Shown: positions 1 through 7,327 of the stretch, piece after piece | How positions within the stretch are numbered: the first letter of the stretch is position 1 | Layout of the letters: every line of letters starts with the position of its first letter | DNA from: Aquibacillus kalidii | Lineage (GTDB): Bacteria; Bacillota; Bacilli; Bacillales; Amphibacillaceae | Length of the DNA stretch: 34,341 bases | NCBI RefSeq assembly: GCF_014280935.1 | Contig: NZ_JACLZI010000017.1 | Location: 1 to 34,341, forward strand | Direction: 5' to 3' | Notes under the pieces: generated by a model | Told to the model about the DNA's origin: nothing | Seen by the model: the letters and a program-made list of their open reading frames with translations, nothing else | Database searches by the model: none | Made by a program: the position numbers and the translations under genes

Positions 1-104
1 CAGCTAACGTCGTGAAATTAGCGGAACAATAAGAATTCGCTTTGTTAAAGGGCAGCTAACGTCACGAAATTAGAAATACCATAAGAATTCGCTTTATTAC
101 ATTG
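1..104. repeat. Two tandem copies of a 52-bp repeat at window edge
   Basis: Positions 1-52 and 53-104 are two head-to-tail copies of one unit. Both begin CAGCTAACGTC and both carry ATAAGAATTCGCTTT near the end; divergence is concentrated in the middle. The first copy holds a small inverted repeat, GCTAA ... TTAGC. Because the first copy starts at base 1, the array may continue to the left of the window. No coding potential is seen. Function is unknown. Confidence 0.75.
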
Positions 105-116
105 CCTATCCAACTT

Positions 117-165
117 CTTACTGGTGATTCTATACAAAAACTGCATCAACTAGCTTTCTATTAAA
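117..165. repeat. Remnant of the interspersed MITE-like element (right end only)
   Basis: Bases 117-138 match bases 7735-7756 over 22 consecutive positions (core ACTGGTGATTCTATACAAA). That is the right-hand subterminal part of the full element at 7328-7790. Similarity fades after about position 160 and no left end is present, so this is a truncated copy. It lies just upstream of the capA-like gene. Confidence 0.55.
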
Positions 166-238
166 AGTAGATTTAGATTTTCTGTCATTTCATGTAAGAT
201 TAAGTAGAAATAAAAAGAGCCGGATGAGGAGTATTAAA

Positions 239-1405
239 ATGAAGAAATATTCTATCCTACTATTCTATTTAGCGTTGATGTTAATCCTGTTTTTAACAGG
301 TTGTATGCATATGCAAAATGGAACAGCAGAGAATGCACCCAGAAGAGAAGTACCAGTTGAAACAAAAATAAAACAAATGGATATAGAACTAGAGAAAGAA
401 ATAACGTTGGTCGCGATAGGAGATATTCTTATCCATGATCGTGTTTATAATGATGCAAAAACTAGTAAGGGTTATGACTTTCTACCAATGATAGAACGAG
501 TTAAACCATATCTAGAAGATGCAACTGTAACTATTGCAAATCAAGAAACGATGATAGGTGGTGAGGAGATAGGGTTATCTTCCTACCCTCAATTCAATAG
601 TCCCTATGAAGTAGGAGATGCACTTAAAGATGTAGGAGTAGATGTTGTTACGTTAGCGAATAATCACACGTTGGATAGGGGGAGTGCTGCAATAACAAGT
701 GCAATAAAACACTGGAATAATCTAAAGATGACGTACACGGGTGCTTATGAGAATGAAGCAGATAGCAAAAGAATAAGGGTTTTGTCGACAGACGAAGGGA
801 TTGATTTAGCATTTTTAAGCTATACATATGGAACGAATGGAATACCGGTGCCTGATGGGCAAGATTATCTAGTTAATCTCATTGATAAAGATAAGATAGC
901 AACTGATATAAGAGAGGCAGAAGAACTAGCAGATGTAACCGTTATTAGCTATCACTTTGGTAATGAATATCAGCGAATGCCAAGCAAAGAACAAAAAGAT
1001 TTGGCGCAATTTGCATCAGATTTAGGGGCAGATATTGTCATTGGCCATCATCCACACGTTTTACAACCAGTTGAATGGCTACAAGGAAAAGAAGGCAATA
1101 AGACTTTTGTTGCCTATTCCCTGGGAAATTTCTTGTCAGGGCAAGATGAGTTTTATAGAAGAATAGGTGGGGCACTCAGACTGACAATTACTAAAGATGA
1201 TGAGCAACAAATTACAGTGAAGAATCCGGAATTTTTGCCAACCTTTGTTGATTTTAAAATAGTAAATGGAAAGATGACTCAATTTGAGATGTTTCCAATG
1301 AAAGAGGTCACAGATTCTCAATTAGTAGATGCTAATCAACATTATCTACAAATAAAACAGCACCTTTCTCAATGGCTGCCTGAATTAAGTTTTATTGGGG
1401 AATAG
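239..1405 (+). CDS. CapA-family lipoprotein (poly-gamma-glutamate/capsule-type metallophosphatase fold)
   Basis: The 388-residue protein belongs to the CapA/PgsA-like family (PGA_cap), whose founding members act in poly-gamma-glutamate capsule synthesis and have a calcineurin-like fold. Family motifs appear in order: GDILIHD near the N-terminus, ANQET, LANNHTLDRG, SYHFGNEY, IGHHPHVLQP and AYSLGNFLSGQ; these supply the His/Asp/Asn metal ligands. The N-terminus is hydrophobic and ends in the lipobox LTGC, so it is probably a membrane-anchored lipoprotein facing outward. An ATG at 224 is in frame, but GAGGAG at 226-231 sits seven bases before the ATG at 239, so 239 is preferred. No pgsB/pgsC genes lie nearby, so a capsule role is not supported by context. 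It may instead be one of the many stand-alone CapA homologues of unknown substrate. Confidence 0.85.
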   Translation: MKKYSILLFYLALMLILFLTGCMHMQNGTAENAPRREVPVETKIKQMDIELEKEITLVAIGDILIHDRVYNDAKTSKGYDFLPMIERVKPYLEDATVTIANQETMIGGEEIGLSSYPQFNSPYEVGDALKDVGVDVVTLANNHTLDRGSAAITSAIKHWNNLKMTYTGAYENEADSKRIRVLSTDEGIDLAFLSYTYGTNGIPVPDGQDYLVNLIDKDKIATDIREAEELADVTVISYHFGNEYQRMPSKEQKDLAQFASDLGADIVIGHHPHVLQPVEWLQGKEGNKTFVAYSLGNFLSGQDEFYRRIGGALRLTITKDDEQQITVKNPEFLPTFVDFKIVNGKMTQFEMFPMKEVTDSQLVDANQHYLQIKQHLSQWLPELSFIGE

Positions 1406-1462
1406 TTACAGTTAAATGAATGTTAATAATGTGACAAGCATATATCTATGGTAGACTATTTT

Positions 1463-1471
1463 TGGTATAAT
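1463..1471 (+). promoter_or_regulatory. Extended -10 promoter for the DUF368 gene
   Basis: TGGTATAAT (TGn plus a perfect TATAAT) lies 60 bases before the DUF368 start. No good -35 box is seen at 17 bases, which is common for extended -10 promoters. Confidence 0.5.
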
Positions 1472-1530
1472 ACGTAAATTGAGTGAGTTGATAAACTAGA
1501 GAGTGAATTACCTTAAAGGAGAATGGTTGA

Positions 1531-2346
1531 ATGGAATGGAAAAATATTTATAGAGGAATGCTAATGGGTGCAAGTGATGTGGTTCCGGGTGTAAGTGGTG
1601 GAACTATAGCAGTTGTCCTCGGTATTTATGATCGCTTAATCGAAGCAATAAACGGCTTTTTTAGCAAGGACTGGAAAAAGCACTTAGGCTTTTTATTTCC
1701 TTTAGGAGTTGGGGTGGTCATTGCAGTATTTCTACTAGCAAGGGTGATTACCTGGTTATTTGAAAACCACCCTGGACCAACTCAATTTGCCTTTTTGGGT
1801 TTAATTATTGGCATTTTGCCCTATTTATTCAAAAAGTCTGACGCTAAAAGGACGTTTAAAGGTCAGCATATCTTTTTGCTTATCGTAGGTGCGATTATTG
1901 TTGCATCCATGGTTTTTTTTCGTTCAGGTGAAACTGGTCCAGTAGAAAACTTTACTCTTACGACGTATGCATGGATTTTTATGTCTGGATTCATTGCTAG
2001 TGCTGCCATGATTCTACCAGGTATTAGTGGGTCGTTTTTGTTACTAGTAATTGGATCATATAGTACGATTATTGCTGCGGTACATGAACTTCAATTTACT
2101 GTAATTGCAGTCGCTGGGGTTGGGATTGTTTTAGGTATTGTTGTTATGAGTAAAGTGATCCATTTTTTCTTGGAACATTATACAACTGGAACCTTCTCTC
2201 TAGTAATTGGGTTAGTAATCGGTTCTGTAGTCGTTATATTCCCGGGATGGCCAACTTCTGGAACAGGAGTAGTATTAAGTGTTATGGCCTTTGCATTAGG
2301 TTTGTTGCTGGCATTCCTACTCGGACGCGTGGAATACACCGATTAG
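1531..2346 (+). CDS. popT: DUF368 polyprenyl-phosphate transporter (PopT family)
   Basis: A 271-residue polytopic membrane protein of the DUF368 family. Members of this family (PopT in Staphylococcus aureus and a Vibrio cholerae homologue) were shown to help return undecaprenyl phosphate across the cytoplasmic membrane for reuse in wall polymer synthesis. The diagnostic N-terminal motif is GASDVVPGVSGGTIAVVLG (residues about 11-29), and a related half-repeat, MILPGISGSFLLLVIGSY, occurs near residue 165. This fits the inverted-repeat architecture of the family. At least seven hydrophobic segments are visible. The ATG at 1531 follows AAAGGAGA at 1515-1522. It stands alone or is co-transcribed with the thioredoxin gene 65 bases downstream. 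The assignment is from family motifs; transport by this protein is inferred. Confidence 0.87.
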   Translation: MEWKNIYRGMLMGASDVVPGVSGGTIAVVLGIYDRLIEAINGFFSKDWKKHLGFLFPLGVGVVIAVFLLARVITWLFENHPGPTQFAFLGLIIGILPYLFKKSDAKRTFKGQHIFLLIVGAIIVASMVFFRSGETGPVENFTLTTYAWIFMSGFIASAAMILPGISGSFLLLVIGSYSTIIAAVHELQFTVIAVAGVGIVLGIVVMSKVIHFFLEHYTTGTFSLVIGLVIGSVVVIFPGWPTSGTGVVLSVMAFALGLLLAFLLGRVEYTD

Positions 2347-2411
2347 GCTAATTACTTGATGGGTGGTAAGTAAAGTGGTACATTTTTTGCAGAAGAAAGG
2401 GGTAATGAGAT

Positions 2412-2732
2412 ATGGAAGCTATTCAAACCAGAGATAAATTCAATGAAGTGATAAATTCAGAAAAGCCAGTTATTGTTAAGTTCTTTGCGGACTGGTGTCC
2501 AGATTGTAAAAGAATGGATATGTTTATTGGTGATATCTTGGAAGACTATAACCAATATAGTTGGTATGAGTTAAATAGTGATGAGGTAGAGGGCATTGCT
2601 GCAGAACATGAAGTTATGGGGATTCCGAGTCTCCTAATATTTCAAAATGGTGAAAAATTGGCTCATCAACACAGTGCTTACACTAAAACTCCAGAAGAAG
2701 TTAGAGAGTTTTTACAACAACAATTGGGATAA
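2412..2732 (+). CDS. ydbP: Thioredoxin-like protein, YdbP type
   Basis: A 106-residue single-domain thioredoxin-fold protein with no signal peptide, so cytoplasmic. The redox motif is WCPDC within FFADWCPDCKRMD (residues about 24-36), and the cis-proline loop is GIPSLLIF. The family is expected to reduce or exchange disulfides of unidentified protein partners. The WCPDC variant, rather than WCGPC, and the overall length resemble B. subtilis YdbP, whose gene lies in the same chromosomal neighbourhood (a few genes upstream of cshA). AAAGGGG at 2396-2402 precedes the ATG. A strong terminator follows at once, so it ends its transcription unit. The orthology to YdbP is from memory of the sequence and is moderately sure. 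Confidence 0.82.
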   Translation: MEAIQTRDKFNEVINSEKPVIVKFFADWCPDCKRMDMFIGDILEDYNQYSWYELNSDEVEGIAAEHEVMGIPSLLIFQNGEKLAHQHSAYTKTPEEVREFLQQQLG

Positions 2733-2742
2733 ATAGATGAAG

Positions 2743-2779
2743 AAAGAGAAGCGAATCAAATAATTCACTTCTCTTTTTT
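2743..2779 (+). terminator. Rho-independent terminator after the thioredoxin gene
   Basis: AGAGAAG (2745-2751) pairs with CTTCTCT (2768-2774), extended inward by GAAT/ATTC, and is followed by a T run to 2779. Confidence 0.9.
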
Positions 2780-2800
2780 ATGCCTATGGGGGGATTATTA

Positions 2801-3544
2801 ATGACAGGATATCGTGGTCCGGATGCCTATAATGATAAAGATTTTTTGAAAAGTTTTATTCACAGACGAAACCGTCCTAAGAGTCCAAATAACATCATTG
2901 AGAAGCCGATTTTTATCGAGTTGCTAGGAGATGTAAAAGGGAAGGAAATACTAGATCTAGGTTGTGGAGATGCAAATTTTGCGGTGGAATTAGTTGACCA
3001 AGGGTATAAGTCCTATTTAGGTATAGAAGGTTCAAGTGCCATGTATGAGAAAGCGCAAAGTGTAACTGCGAACCTCGAATCAGCAAATGTCCAGTACTCT
3101 CCTATAGAAAAGTTCGACTATCCAAAGGACGCGTTTGACATGGTCACCTCCAGGCTCGTGTTTCATTACATTGAGGATCTATTACATCCATTTCATCAAA
3201 TTTTTCAGACCTTACATAGTGGTGGTAAATTTATCTTCAGTGTTCAACATCCCATTTTAACTTCTTCGACAGCAAGCCTTCATCAATCAGGAAAACGTAC
3301 AAATTGGATTGTAGATGATTATTTTTATCAAGGAGAAAGGGTAGAGCCTTGGATAGATCAAAAAGTAGTGAAATACCACCGAACATTAGAGGATTACTTT
3401 AAACTTTTAACAGAAGTGGGTTTCTCTGTAGAATCTATAAGAGAACCACGACCTGAGAAAGAGAAGTTTGATACGATAGAAGAATACCACCGTAGAATGC
3501 GTATCCCGTTGTTTTTAATTTTTTCCTGTACAAAAAAAGCTTAA
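2801..3544 (+). CDS. SAM-dependent class I methyltransferase
   Basis: A 247-residue methyltransferase. Motif I, ILDLGCGDANFA, is the S-adenosylmethionine-binding glycine loop. It is followed by an acidic strand end (YLGIEGS) and the motif IV-like segment FDMVTSRLVFHYIEDL, then FIFSVQHP. This is the UbiE/methyltransferase-11 layout, and nothing reveals the substrate. ATGs at 2780 and 2786 are also in frame, but 2780 lies in the T tract of the preceding terminator. The GGGGGG run at 2788-2793 is well placed only for the ATG at 2801, which is used here. A degenerate repeat element follows the gene. It may represent a small-molecule or tRNA modifying enzyme; no function is assigned. Confidence 0.82.
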   Translation: MTGYRGPDAYNDKDFLKSFIHRRNRPKSPNNIIEKPIFIELLGDVKGKEILDLGCGDANFAVELVDQGYKSYLGIEGSSAMYEKAQSVTANLESANVQYSPIEKFDYPKDAFDMVTSRLVFHYIEDLLHPFHQIFQTLHSGGKFIFSVQHPILTSSTASLHQSGKRTNWIVDDYFYQGERVEPWIDQKVVKYHRTLEDYFKLLTEVGFSVESIREPRPEKEKFDTIEEYHRRMRIPLFLIFSCTKKA

Positions 3545-3549
3545 ATAAT

Positions 3550-3771
3550 GGGCCTTTCGAGAAGATTATTGCTTTAGGAACCACGTAGTTGAGATAAACT
3601 CTCTAGTAACTTATTTAAACTTTTTGATGTGTGCTTGAACTCGTTCCGGCAGAATACTCCGCTTTCCGCAGCGTTGGTTTAGCATTCATCTTCTATAGGG
3701 ATTAGGTCTTAAATTTACTGCAGAGTCTATAGAGATTATGACAAAAGCAAGAATAGTTGCGAGAAGGGCCT
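3550..3771. mobile_element. Internally deleted MITE-like element
   Basis: This 222-bp stretch shares its left part (3593-3665) with 7370-7445 of the larger element, including GTGTGCTTGAACTCGTTC and AGAATACTCCGCTTTCCG. It shares its right end (about 3725-3770) with 7744-7790. The middle is missing. The ends form imperfect inverted repeats: GGGCCTTTCGAG at the left and GAGAAGGGCC at the right. No transposase is encoded. Both flanks contain TAAATAATG (3542-3550 and 3775-3783), which might reflect target duplication but is not cleanly adjacent to the ends. Confidence 0.7.
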
Positions 3772-3801
3772 ATAATAAATAATGTAGTGTGAGGTGCAAA
3801 T

Positions 3802-4302
3802 ATGATTCGATTAGCAACAATAGCAGACTTGGAATCAATAATGGAAATAGTAGGAAAAGCGGTTAAGGTAATGAACGATCAAGGAAATTTTCAATGGGAT
3901 CATAGCTACCCTCTTTTAGAAAACTATCAAGGGGATCTAGAAAGGGAAGATTTATATGTCTATGAAAAAAATGAAGAAGTTCTTGGTGCCATTGCTATTA
4001 GTGAGAAGGCGCATAGTGAGTATCACCTAATAGGGTGGAGTTCAGATGAGCCAGCTTTAACATTAAAGCGGTTAGTAGTAAGTCCGTTTGCAAGAAAGCA
4101 AGGTATAGCAGATGCATTTTTTGAGTTTGCTGAAGAATACGCGATAGCAAATCAGTTTTATTTTATTAAAACAGATACCTTTTCCAAAAACTTAGCAGCA
4201 CAAAAGTTATTTGCAAGAAATGGCTATACGTTTGTTGAGGAACGGAGAGAAGAAGCAAAGAACGATTCACTTTATTATTTTGAGAAAAAGCTAAATGCTT
4301 GA
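3802..4302 (+). CDS. GNAT-family N-acetyltransferase
   Basis: A 166-residue acyl-CoA-dependent acetyltransferase. The acetyl-CoA pyrophosphate loop (motif A) is visible as LKRLVVSPFARKQGIA around residues 90-105. The C-terminal segment NLAAQKLFARNGYTFVEE is the usual GNAT motif B that completes the fold. AGGTG at 3790-3795 precedes the ATG. It starts 30 bases after the degenerate MITE-like copy and is followed by the ABC transporter pair on the same strand. The acceptor substrate cannot be told from sequence; similar proteins acetylate amino groups of small molecules or protein N-termini. Confidence 0.85.
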   Translation: MIRLATIADLESIMEIVGKAVKVMNDQGNFQWDHSYPLLENYQGDLEREDLYVYEKNEEVLGAIAISEKAHSEYHLIGWSSDEPALTLKRLVVSPFARKQGIADAFFEFAEEYAIANQFYFIKTDTFSKNLAAQKLFARNGYTFVEERREEAKNDSLYYFEKKLNA

Positions 4303-4359
4303 ATAAGATTATGAAACAAATTAATCCCTATTCTCGTAATTTAGAGAGGGGGTATGTTT

Positions 4360-5052
4360 ATGAAGGGGTTAGATGTTAATAGCGTATCTGTCATAATCAA
4401 GGAAGAGCCAATTTTAGACAATGTGTCATTTAGCTTGAACCAAGGTTCAATTAGTGCATTAATTGGACACAATGGTGCAGGTAAATCTACCGTTATGAAA
4501 ACAATTATGGGGTGGCAAGAAAAAGCTGCAGGTACGATTGAGATAAAAGGGGTGGAACAGGAAAGAGATTTTATAGCCTTTAAACAGAACTTGTCCTATA
4601 TACCTGAGGAACCATTTCTATTATCAGAGTTAACAGCTATGCAGCACTTTCAACTCTATGGTCAAAGCTACCAGATGAAGGAGGAAGTACTACTTAGTCG
4701 AGTAGAATATTACATAAATAAATTCGAGATAGCAGATAAGTTAGACGAATATCCAGAATCATTGTCAAAAGGAATGCGCCAAAAGGTTCAAACGATATGT
4801 GCCTTATTACCAGATGTTCCGTTGTTATTAATTGATGAGCCTTTTATGGGGTTAGATGTGTATGCATCGGATTTTTTACAACAGGTACTTATTGATAAAG
4901 CAAACAATGGAACATCAATTCTGCTTACATCGCATCAATTGGAGCGTGTTCAAGAACTAGCTGATTCCTACATTATGCTTCAACAAGGAAAGGTTGTTGG
5001 TAACGGTGATATGGAGGATTTCCAAGAGTTAACAAGGAGATTTGATCAATGA
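4360..5052 (+). CDS. ABC transporter ATP-binding protein, EcsA/YthP-like
   Basis: A 230-residue nucleotide-binding subunit. Walker A is GHNGAGKST (about residue 36), the signature is LSKGMRQKVQ, Walker B is LLLIDEPFMGLD, and the H-loop is TSHQ. The missing glycine pattern in the signature (SKGM instead of SGGQ) is typical of EcsA-type exporters. An ATG at 4354 is in frame but lies one base after the ribosome site AGAGAGGGG (4344-4352); the ATG at 4360 has correct spacing. The stop overlaps the permease start by four bases (ATGA), showing translational coupling. Together they form an ABC-2-type exporter in the membrane; the cargo is unknown. EcsA/EcsB influence membrane proteolysis and secretion in Bacillus, but this pair is only distantly similar. 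Confidence 0.88.
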   Translation: MKGLDVNSVSVIIKEEPILDNVSFSLNQGSISALIGHNGAGKSTVMKTIMGWQEKAAGTIEIKGVEQERDFIAFKQNLSYIPEEPFLLSELTAMQHFQLYGQSYQMKEEVLLSRVEYYINKFEIADKLDEYPESLSKGMRQKVQTICALLPDVPLLLIDEPFMGLDVYASDFLQQVLIDKANNGTSILLTSHQLERVQELADSYIMLQQGKVVGNGDMEDFQELTRRFDQ

Positions 5053-6452
5053 ATGGAAAACCATCCACTTTCACCGCGTACTATCTCATAAAGAAGAACC
5101 GTGTACAGAAGAAAAGAAAGCTGTATAAGCTTGCCCTTGGCGTAAGCTTCGACCTCACCGTATCAATTTATTTAGGGCTATTTTTACTGTTTGGTGCATT
5201 CATATTATTTGATACGATCAAGCAGTACCAACATTATTTTCTTGAGATAGAAAGCTTTATTTCTAGCAATATCGTTCTTTTACCTTTATTATTTGTTATT
5301 CGTCCTTTGTATCTTTCTTTTACAAAACCAGGGATTTTATTTACGAGTGCGGAATTAAAGCTGAGCATGCTACCATTCTCCAGACAGAAGCTATGGATAT
5401 ATTGTTTGCTAGAAAAATGGTTGAAGATCGTAATGGGTACTTTTTCTCTGGGAATAATTATCGGGCTAGTAACCCCCTTTACGTTTAACTTGATTTGGCC
5501 ACTTATTATACTAACGGTTCTTATGCAGTTACTAATGAGTATTCCGCAATGGTATCTTTACCAGCAACCAATTATTAAAAAGTTACTTATTATTTTCGTC
5601 GTCATGGTGTTAACGGGTGTGACTCGAATTGGCTCATTAGCCTTTGAGCCACCTTACCTTTGGATAGCAATCTTATTAGTTGTACTTTTACTATCTAACA
5701 TTTTGATATTTAAAAGCTGTCATACACATGTGGATTGGCAAAAAGTTATTCAAACCAACGATCTCGCTGTCTGGAATATCTGGTTCGTTAATCAAATGTC
5801 TAAGATGCAGATTAAGCCTGAAAAAAGACAAGGCTGGCTGCAGCAAATAGTAAAACGGAAAAAAGAAAAGCTTCCCTTCGATTATCAGGATAAAACAATC
5901 ATTTACAAACGTTTGTGGAGAAGAAGCTTCGCTGAAGAGAAGGAACAAGTAATCCAAACGATAGGTGGCATTCTTGTCCTACTAATAGTACTTTGTTTTC
6001 AAGCAAAATGGTTATTCGGATTGGGAATTTGCTTGGCCATTTTCATCTTTTCTAAAATGGTTGCTAGTTTTTTTACTGCTGGTTTTTCTGAAAAGTTGCT
6101 TCACAGTTTACCTTGGGATATGGAAGTAAGAATAAAAGCCTTTAAGTACTGGGTTAATTGGGTTGCTATATTCCTAGGGGTGGTGCTAACGATACTGTTA
6201 CTATCATCGGGAGTGAATTGGTTATGGATTCCCATGCTGATTCTCCTGTATATAACTGTCACAACGTTTTATATAAATAGGCAATTACGATTAAGGCAAT
6301 CCTTATTAATAAAAGAAAATGGCTATCAATCTTTTTGGGAAGAATCCCTCAGTCTACTATTCTTTGGTCTTGTGTTGGTAAGTATTGTGTATCCTATTGT
6401 CTCAGTGGCATTTATTTTTCTGTTGCTGTATCAAGTGCGATTTAAAAAATAA
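5049..6452 (+). CDS. ABC-2-type exporter permease, EcsB/YthQ-like
   Basis: A 467-residue integral membrane protein with roughly ten hydrophobic helices: near residues 35-55, 70-88, 125-165 (two), 178-220 (two), 303-345 (two), 370-410 (two) and 430-462 (two). A basic cytoplasmic loop near residues 250-300 contains many Lys/Arg residues and could be the coupling surface for the ATPase. No catalytic motif is present. Translation is coupled to the upstream ATPase through the overlapping ATGA. The gene closes the unit; no strong terminator is seen, and the next gene has its own consensus promoter. The substrate is not inferable. It is longer than EcsB (about 410 residues), so orthology is not claimed. 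Confidence 0.8.
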   Translation: MNGKPSTFTAYYLIKKNRVQKKRKLYKLALGVSFDLTVSIYLGLFLLFGAFILFDTIKQYQHYFLEIESFISSNIVLLPLLFVIRPLYLSFTKPGILFTSAELKLSMLPFSRQKLWIYCLLEKWLKIVMGTFSLGIIIGLVTPFTFNLIWPLIILTVLMQLLMSIPQWYLYQQPIIKKLLIIFVVMVLTGVTRIGSLAFEPPYLWIAILLVVLLLSNILIFKSCHTHVDWQKVIQTNDLAVWNIWFVNQMSKMQIKPEKRQGWLQQIVKRKKEKLPFDYQDKTIIYKRLWRRSFAEEKEQVIQTIGGILVLLIVLCFQAKWLFGLGICLAIFIFSKMVASFFTAGFSEKLLHSLPWDMEVRIKAFKYWVNWVAIFLGVVLTILLLSSGVNWLWIPMLILLYITVTTFYINRQLRLRQSLLIKENGYQSFWEESLSLLFFGLVLVSIVYPIVSVAFIFLLLYQVRFKK

Positions 6453-6478
6453 GGCGGATTATATATATATTCGACTGA

Positions 6479-6508
6479 TTGACATGCCTTTCGACCATTT
6501 AATATAAT
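6479..6508 (+). promoter_or_regulatory. Consensus sigma-A promoter of the MarR gene
   Basis: TTGACA (6479-6484), an 18-base spacer and TATAAT (6503-6508) form a near-perfect vegetative promoter. Transcription should begin about 25 bases before the ATG. No clear palindromic MarR operator overlaps it. Confidence 0.8.
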
Positions 6509-6539
6509 ACTTTTATTGAGGAAGAGGGGTGAATGGAAA

Positions 6540-7004
6540 ATGGATAATAATAAGCTGTTATATGATCAGAAAAAACAAGATCCCTCTTTAAAGTTATTTG
6601 TGGTGTTATCTAAAGCATATCGTTCTGTTGCAGATCAGGTGTCTGCAGATATACGAGCTAAAGGTTTAAATACGACAGACTTTGGCGTTATGGAATTACT
6701 ATACCATCAAGGTGACCAAGCTCTTCAAAAAATCGGAGATAAAATCTTGTTAGCAAGTGGTAGCATAACGTATGTCGTGGATAAATTGGAGAAAAAGGGA
6801 TATGTAAAAAGAGTCCCCTGTCCAACAGATAGAAGGATTACGTTTGCCTCCATTACAGATAAGGGAACGGATTTGTTAAATGATATTTTTCCAAACCACT
6901 GGAAGCAGATAGAAGCAATAACTAGTGGATTAAATACGGAAGAGAAAGAACAAACGATTGAATTGCTAAAGAAATTGGGGACATATGCAGACAGGTTGAA
7001 GTAG
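6540..7004 (+). CDS. mhqR: MarR-family repressor, MhqR-like
   Basis: A 154-residue winged-helix dimeric regulator. The recognition region reads QKIGDKILLASGSITYVVDKLEKKG, and the wing carries PTDRR, the hallmark of the MarR family. The stretch GLNTTDFGVMELLYHQGDQ and the ending HWKQIEAITSGLNTEEKEQ closely resemble B. subtilis MhqR, the repressor of quinone/catechol-detoxifying dioxygenases and oxidoreductases. No mhq target gene is in the window, so it would act at a distance. A TTG at 6516 could extend the frame by eight codons, but GAAGAGGGG (6521-6529) is properly spaced for the ATG at 6540. A very strong promoter precedes it. Confidence in the family is high and in MhqR function moderate. 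Confidence 0.8.
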   Translation: MDNNKLLYDQKKQDPSLKLFVVLSKAYRSVADQVSADIRAKGLNTTDFGVMELLYHQGDQALQKIGDKILLASGSITYVVDKLEKKGYVKRVPCPTDRRITFASITDKGTDLLNDIFPNHWKQIEAITSGLNTEEKEQTIELLKKLGTYADRLK

Positions 7005-7024
7005 AAATATTTAATGTTTTCCAG

Positions 7025-7030
7025 TATAAT
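7025..7030 (+). promoter_or_regulatory. Possible -10 box for the leader transcript
   Basis: A perfect TATAAT lies 41 bases before the small leader ORF. No good -35 box is found at 16-18 bases; TTGAAG at 6996-7001 is 23 bases away. The leader may therefore be served by this weak promoter or by read-through from the MarR gene. Confidence 0.35.
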
Positions 7031-7065
7031 AGACGTAACTAAAGTTAAAAGGAGGGATGAACCAG

Positions 7066-7176
7066 ATGCTACACGTAGAAAAGCACGTTATTGATACAAG
7101 ATTATTGTATATTCATCGTGCGATTTTTCATTATTTAGTTGTTAACGGGACACGTATGTCCTTTTTTAACAACTAA
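7066..7176 (+). CDS. 36-codon upstream ORF (putative leader peptide)
   Basis: A short reading frame that begins ATG CTA CAC and ends in AAC AAC TAA. It is preceded by the strong ribosome site AAAGGAGGG (7048-7056), ten bases from the ATG at 7066. An in-frame ATG at 7057 touches the ribosome site and is less likely. The predicted peptide starts MLHVEKHVIDTR and ends GTRMSFFNN; it is hydrophobic and basic, with no known domain. Its last 15 or so codons lie inside a very long RNA hairpin (7124-7188). This is the arrangement of leader peptides that control antibiotic-resistance genes through ribosome position. The peptide itself is not recognised. Confidence 0.55.
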   Translation: MLHVEKHVIDTRLLYIHRAIFHYLVVNGTRMSFFNN

Positions 7177-7263
7177 ATAATGGAAAAAGTGTAGGATCTT
7201 TCATTCCCGTTAATTAAATTACGTTATGGAGAAGGTCTATACGGGATACGTATAGCCTTTTTT
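7124..7263 (+). promoter_or_regulatory. Putative ribosome-mediated attenuator with alternative hairpins
   Basis: A perfect 17-bp inverted repeat (7129-7145 with 7166-7182; arm CATTATTTAGTTGTTAA) is extended outward by TTTTT/AAAAA. It encloses a small terminator: GGACA-CGTA-TGTCC followed by TTTTTT (7148-7167). The same left arm can instead pair downstream: TTAACGGGA (7142-7150) is complementary to TCCCGTTAA (7205-7213). That second strand also contains TCCCGT, which can pair with ACGGGA (7241-7246) in the final terminator. Mutually exclusive pairings, overlap with a translated upstream ORF and a terminal Rho-independent terminator are the signs of an attenuator. The likely target is the ABC-F gene at 7814, now 550 bases away because of an inserted repeat. 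Confidence 0.6.
7234..7263 (+). terminator. Leader terminator
   Basis: CTATACG (7237-7243) pairs with CGTATAG (7249-7255), closed by GG/CC, and is followed by TTTTTT. It is a near-copy (20 of 23 bases) of the terminator embedded at 7145-7167. Confidence 0.85.
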
Positions 7264-7275
7264 CATCCGTGTTTC

Positions 7276-7310
7276 AAAACCAGGGGGGTAAAGTACCTTC
7301 TGGTTTTTTT
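7276..7310 (+). terminator. Second terminator downstream of the leader
   Basis: AAAACCAG (7276-7283) pairs with CTGGTTTT (7300-7307), with an inner GGTA/TACC stem and a long T run. It sits 17 bases before the left end of the MITE-like element. Confidence 0.8.
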
Positions 7311-7327
7311 GCGTCTAATAAAACAAA

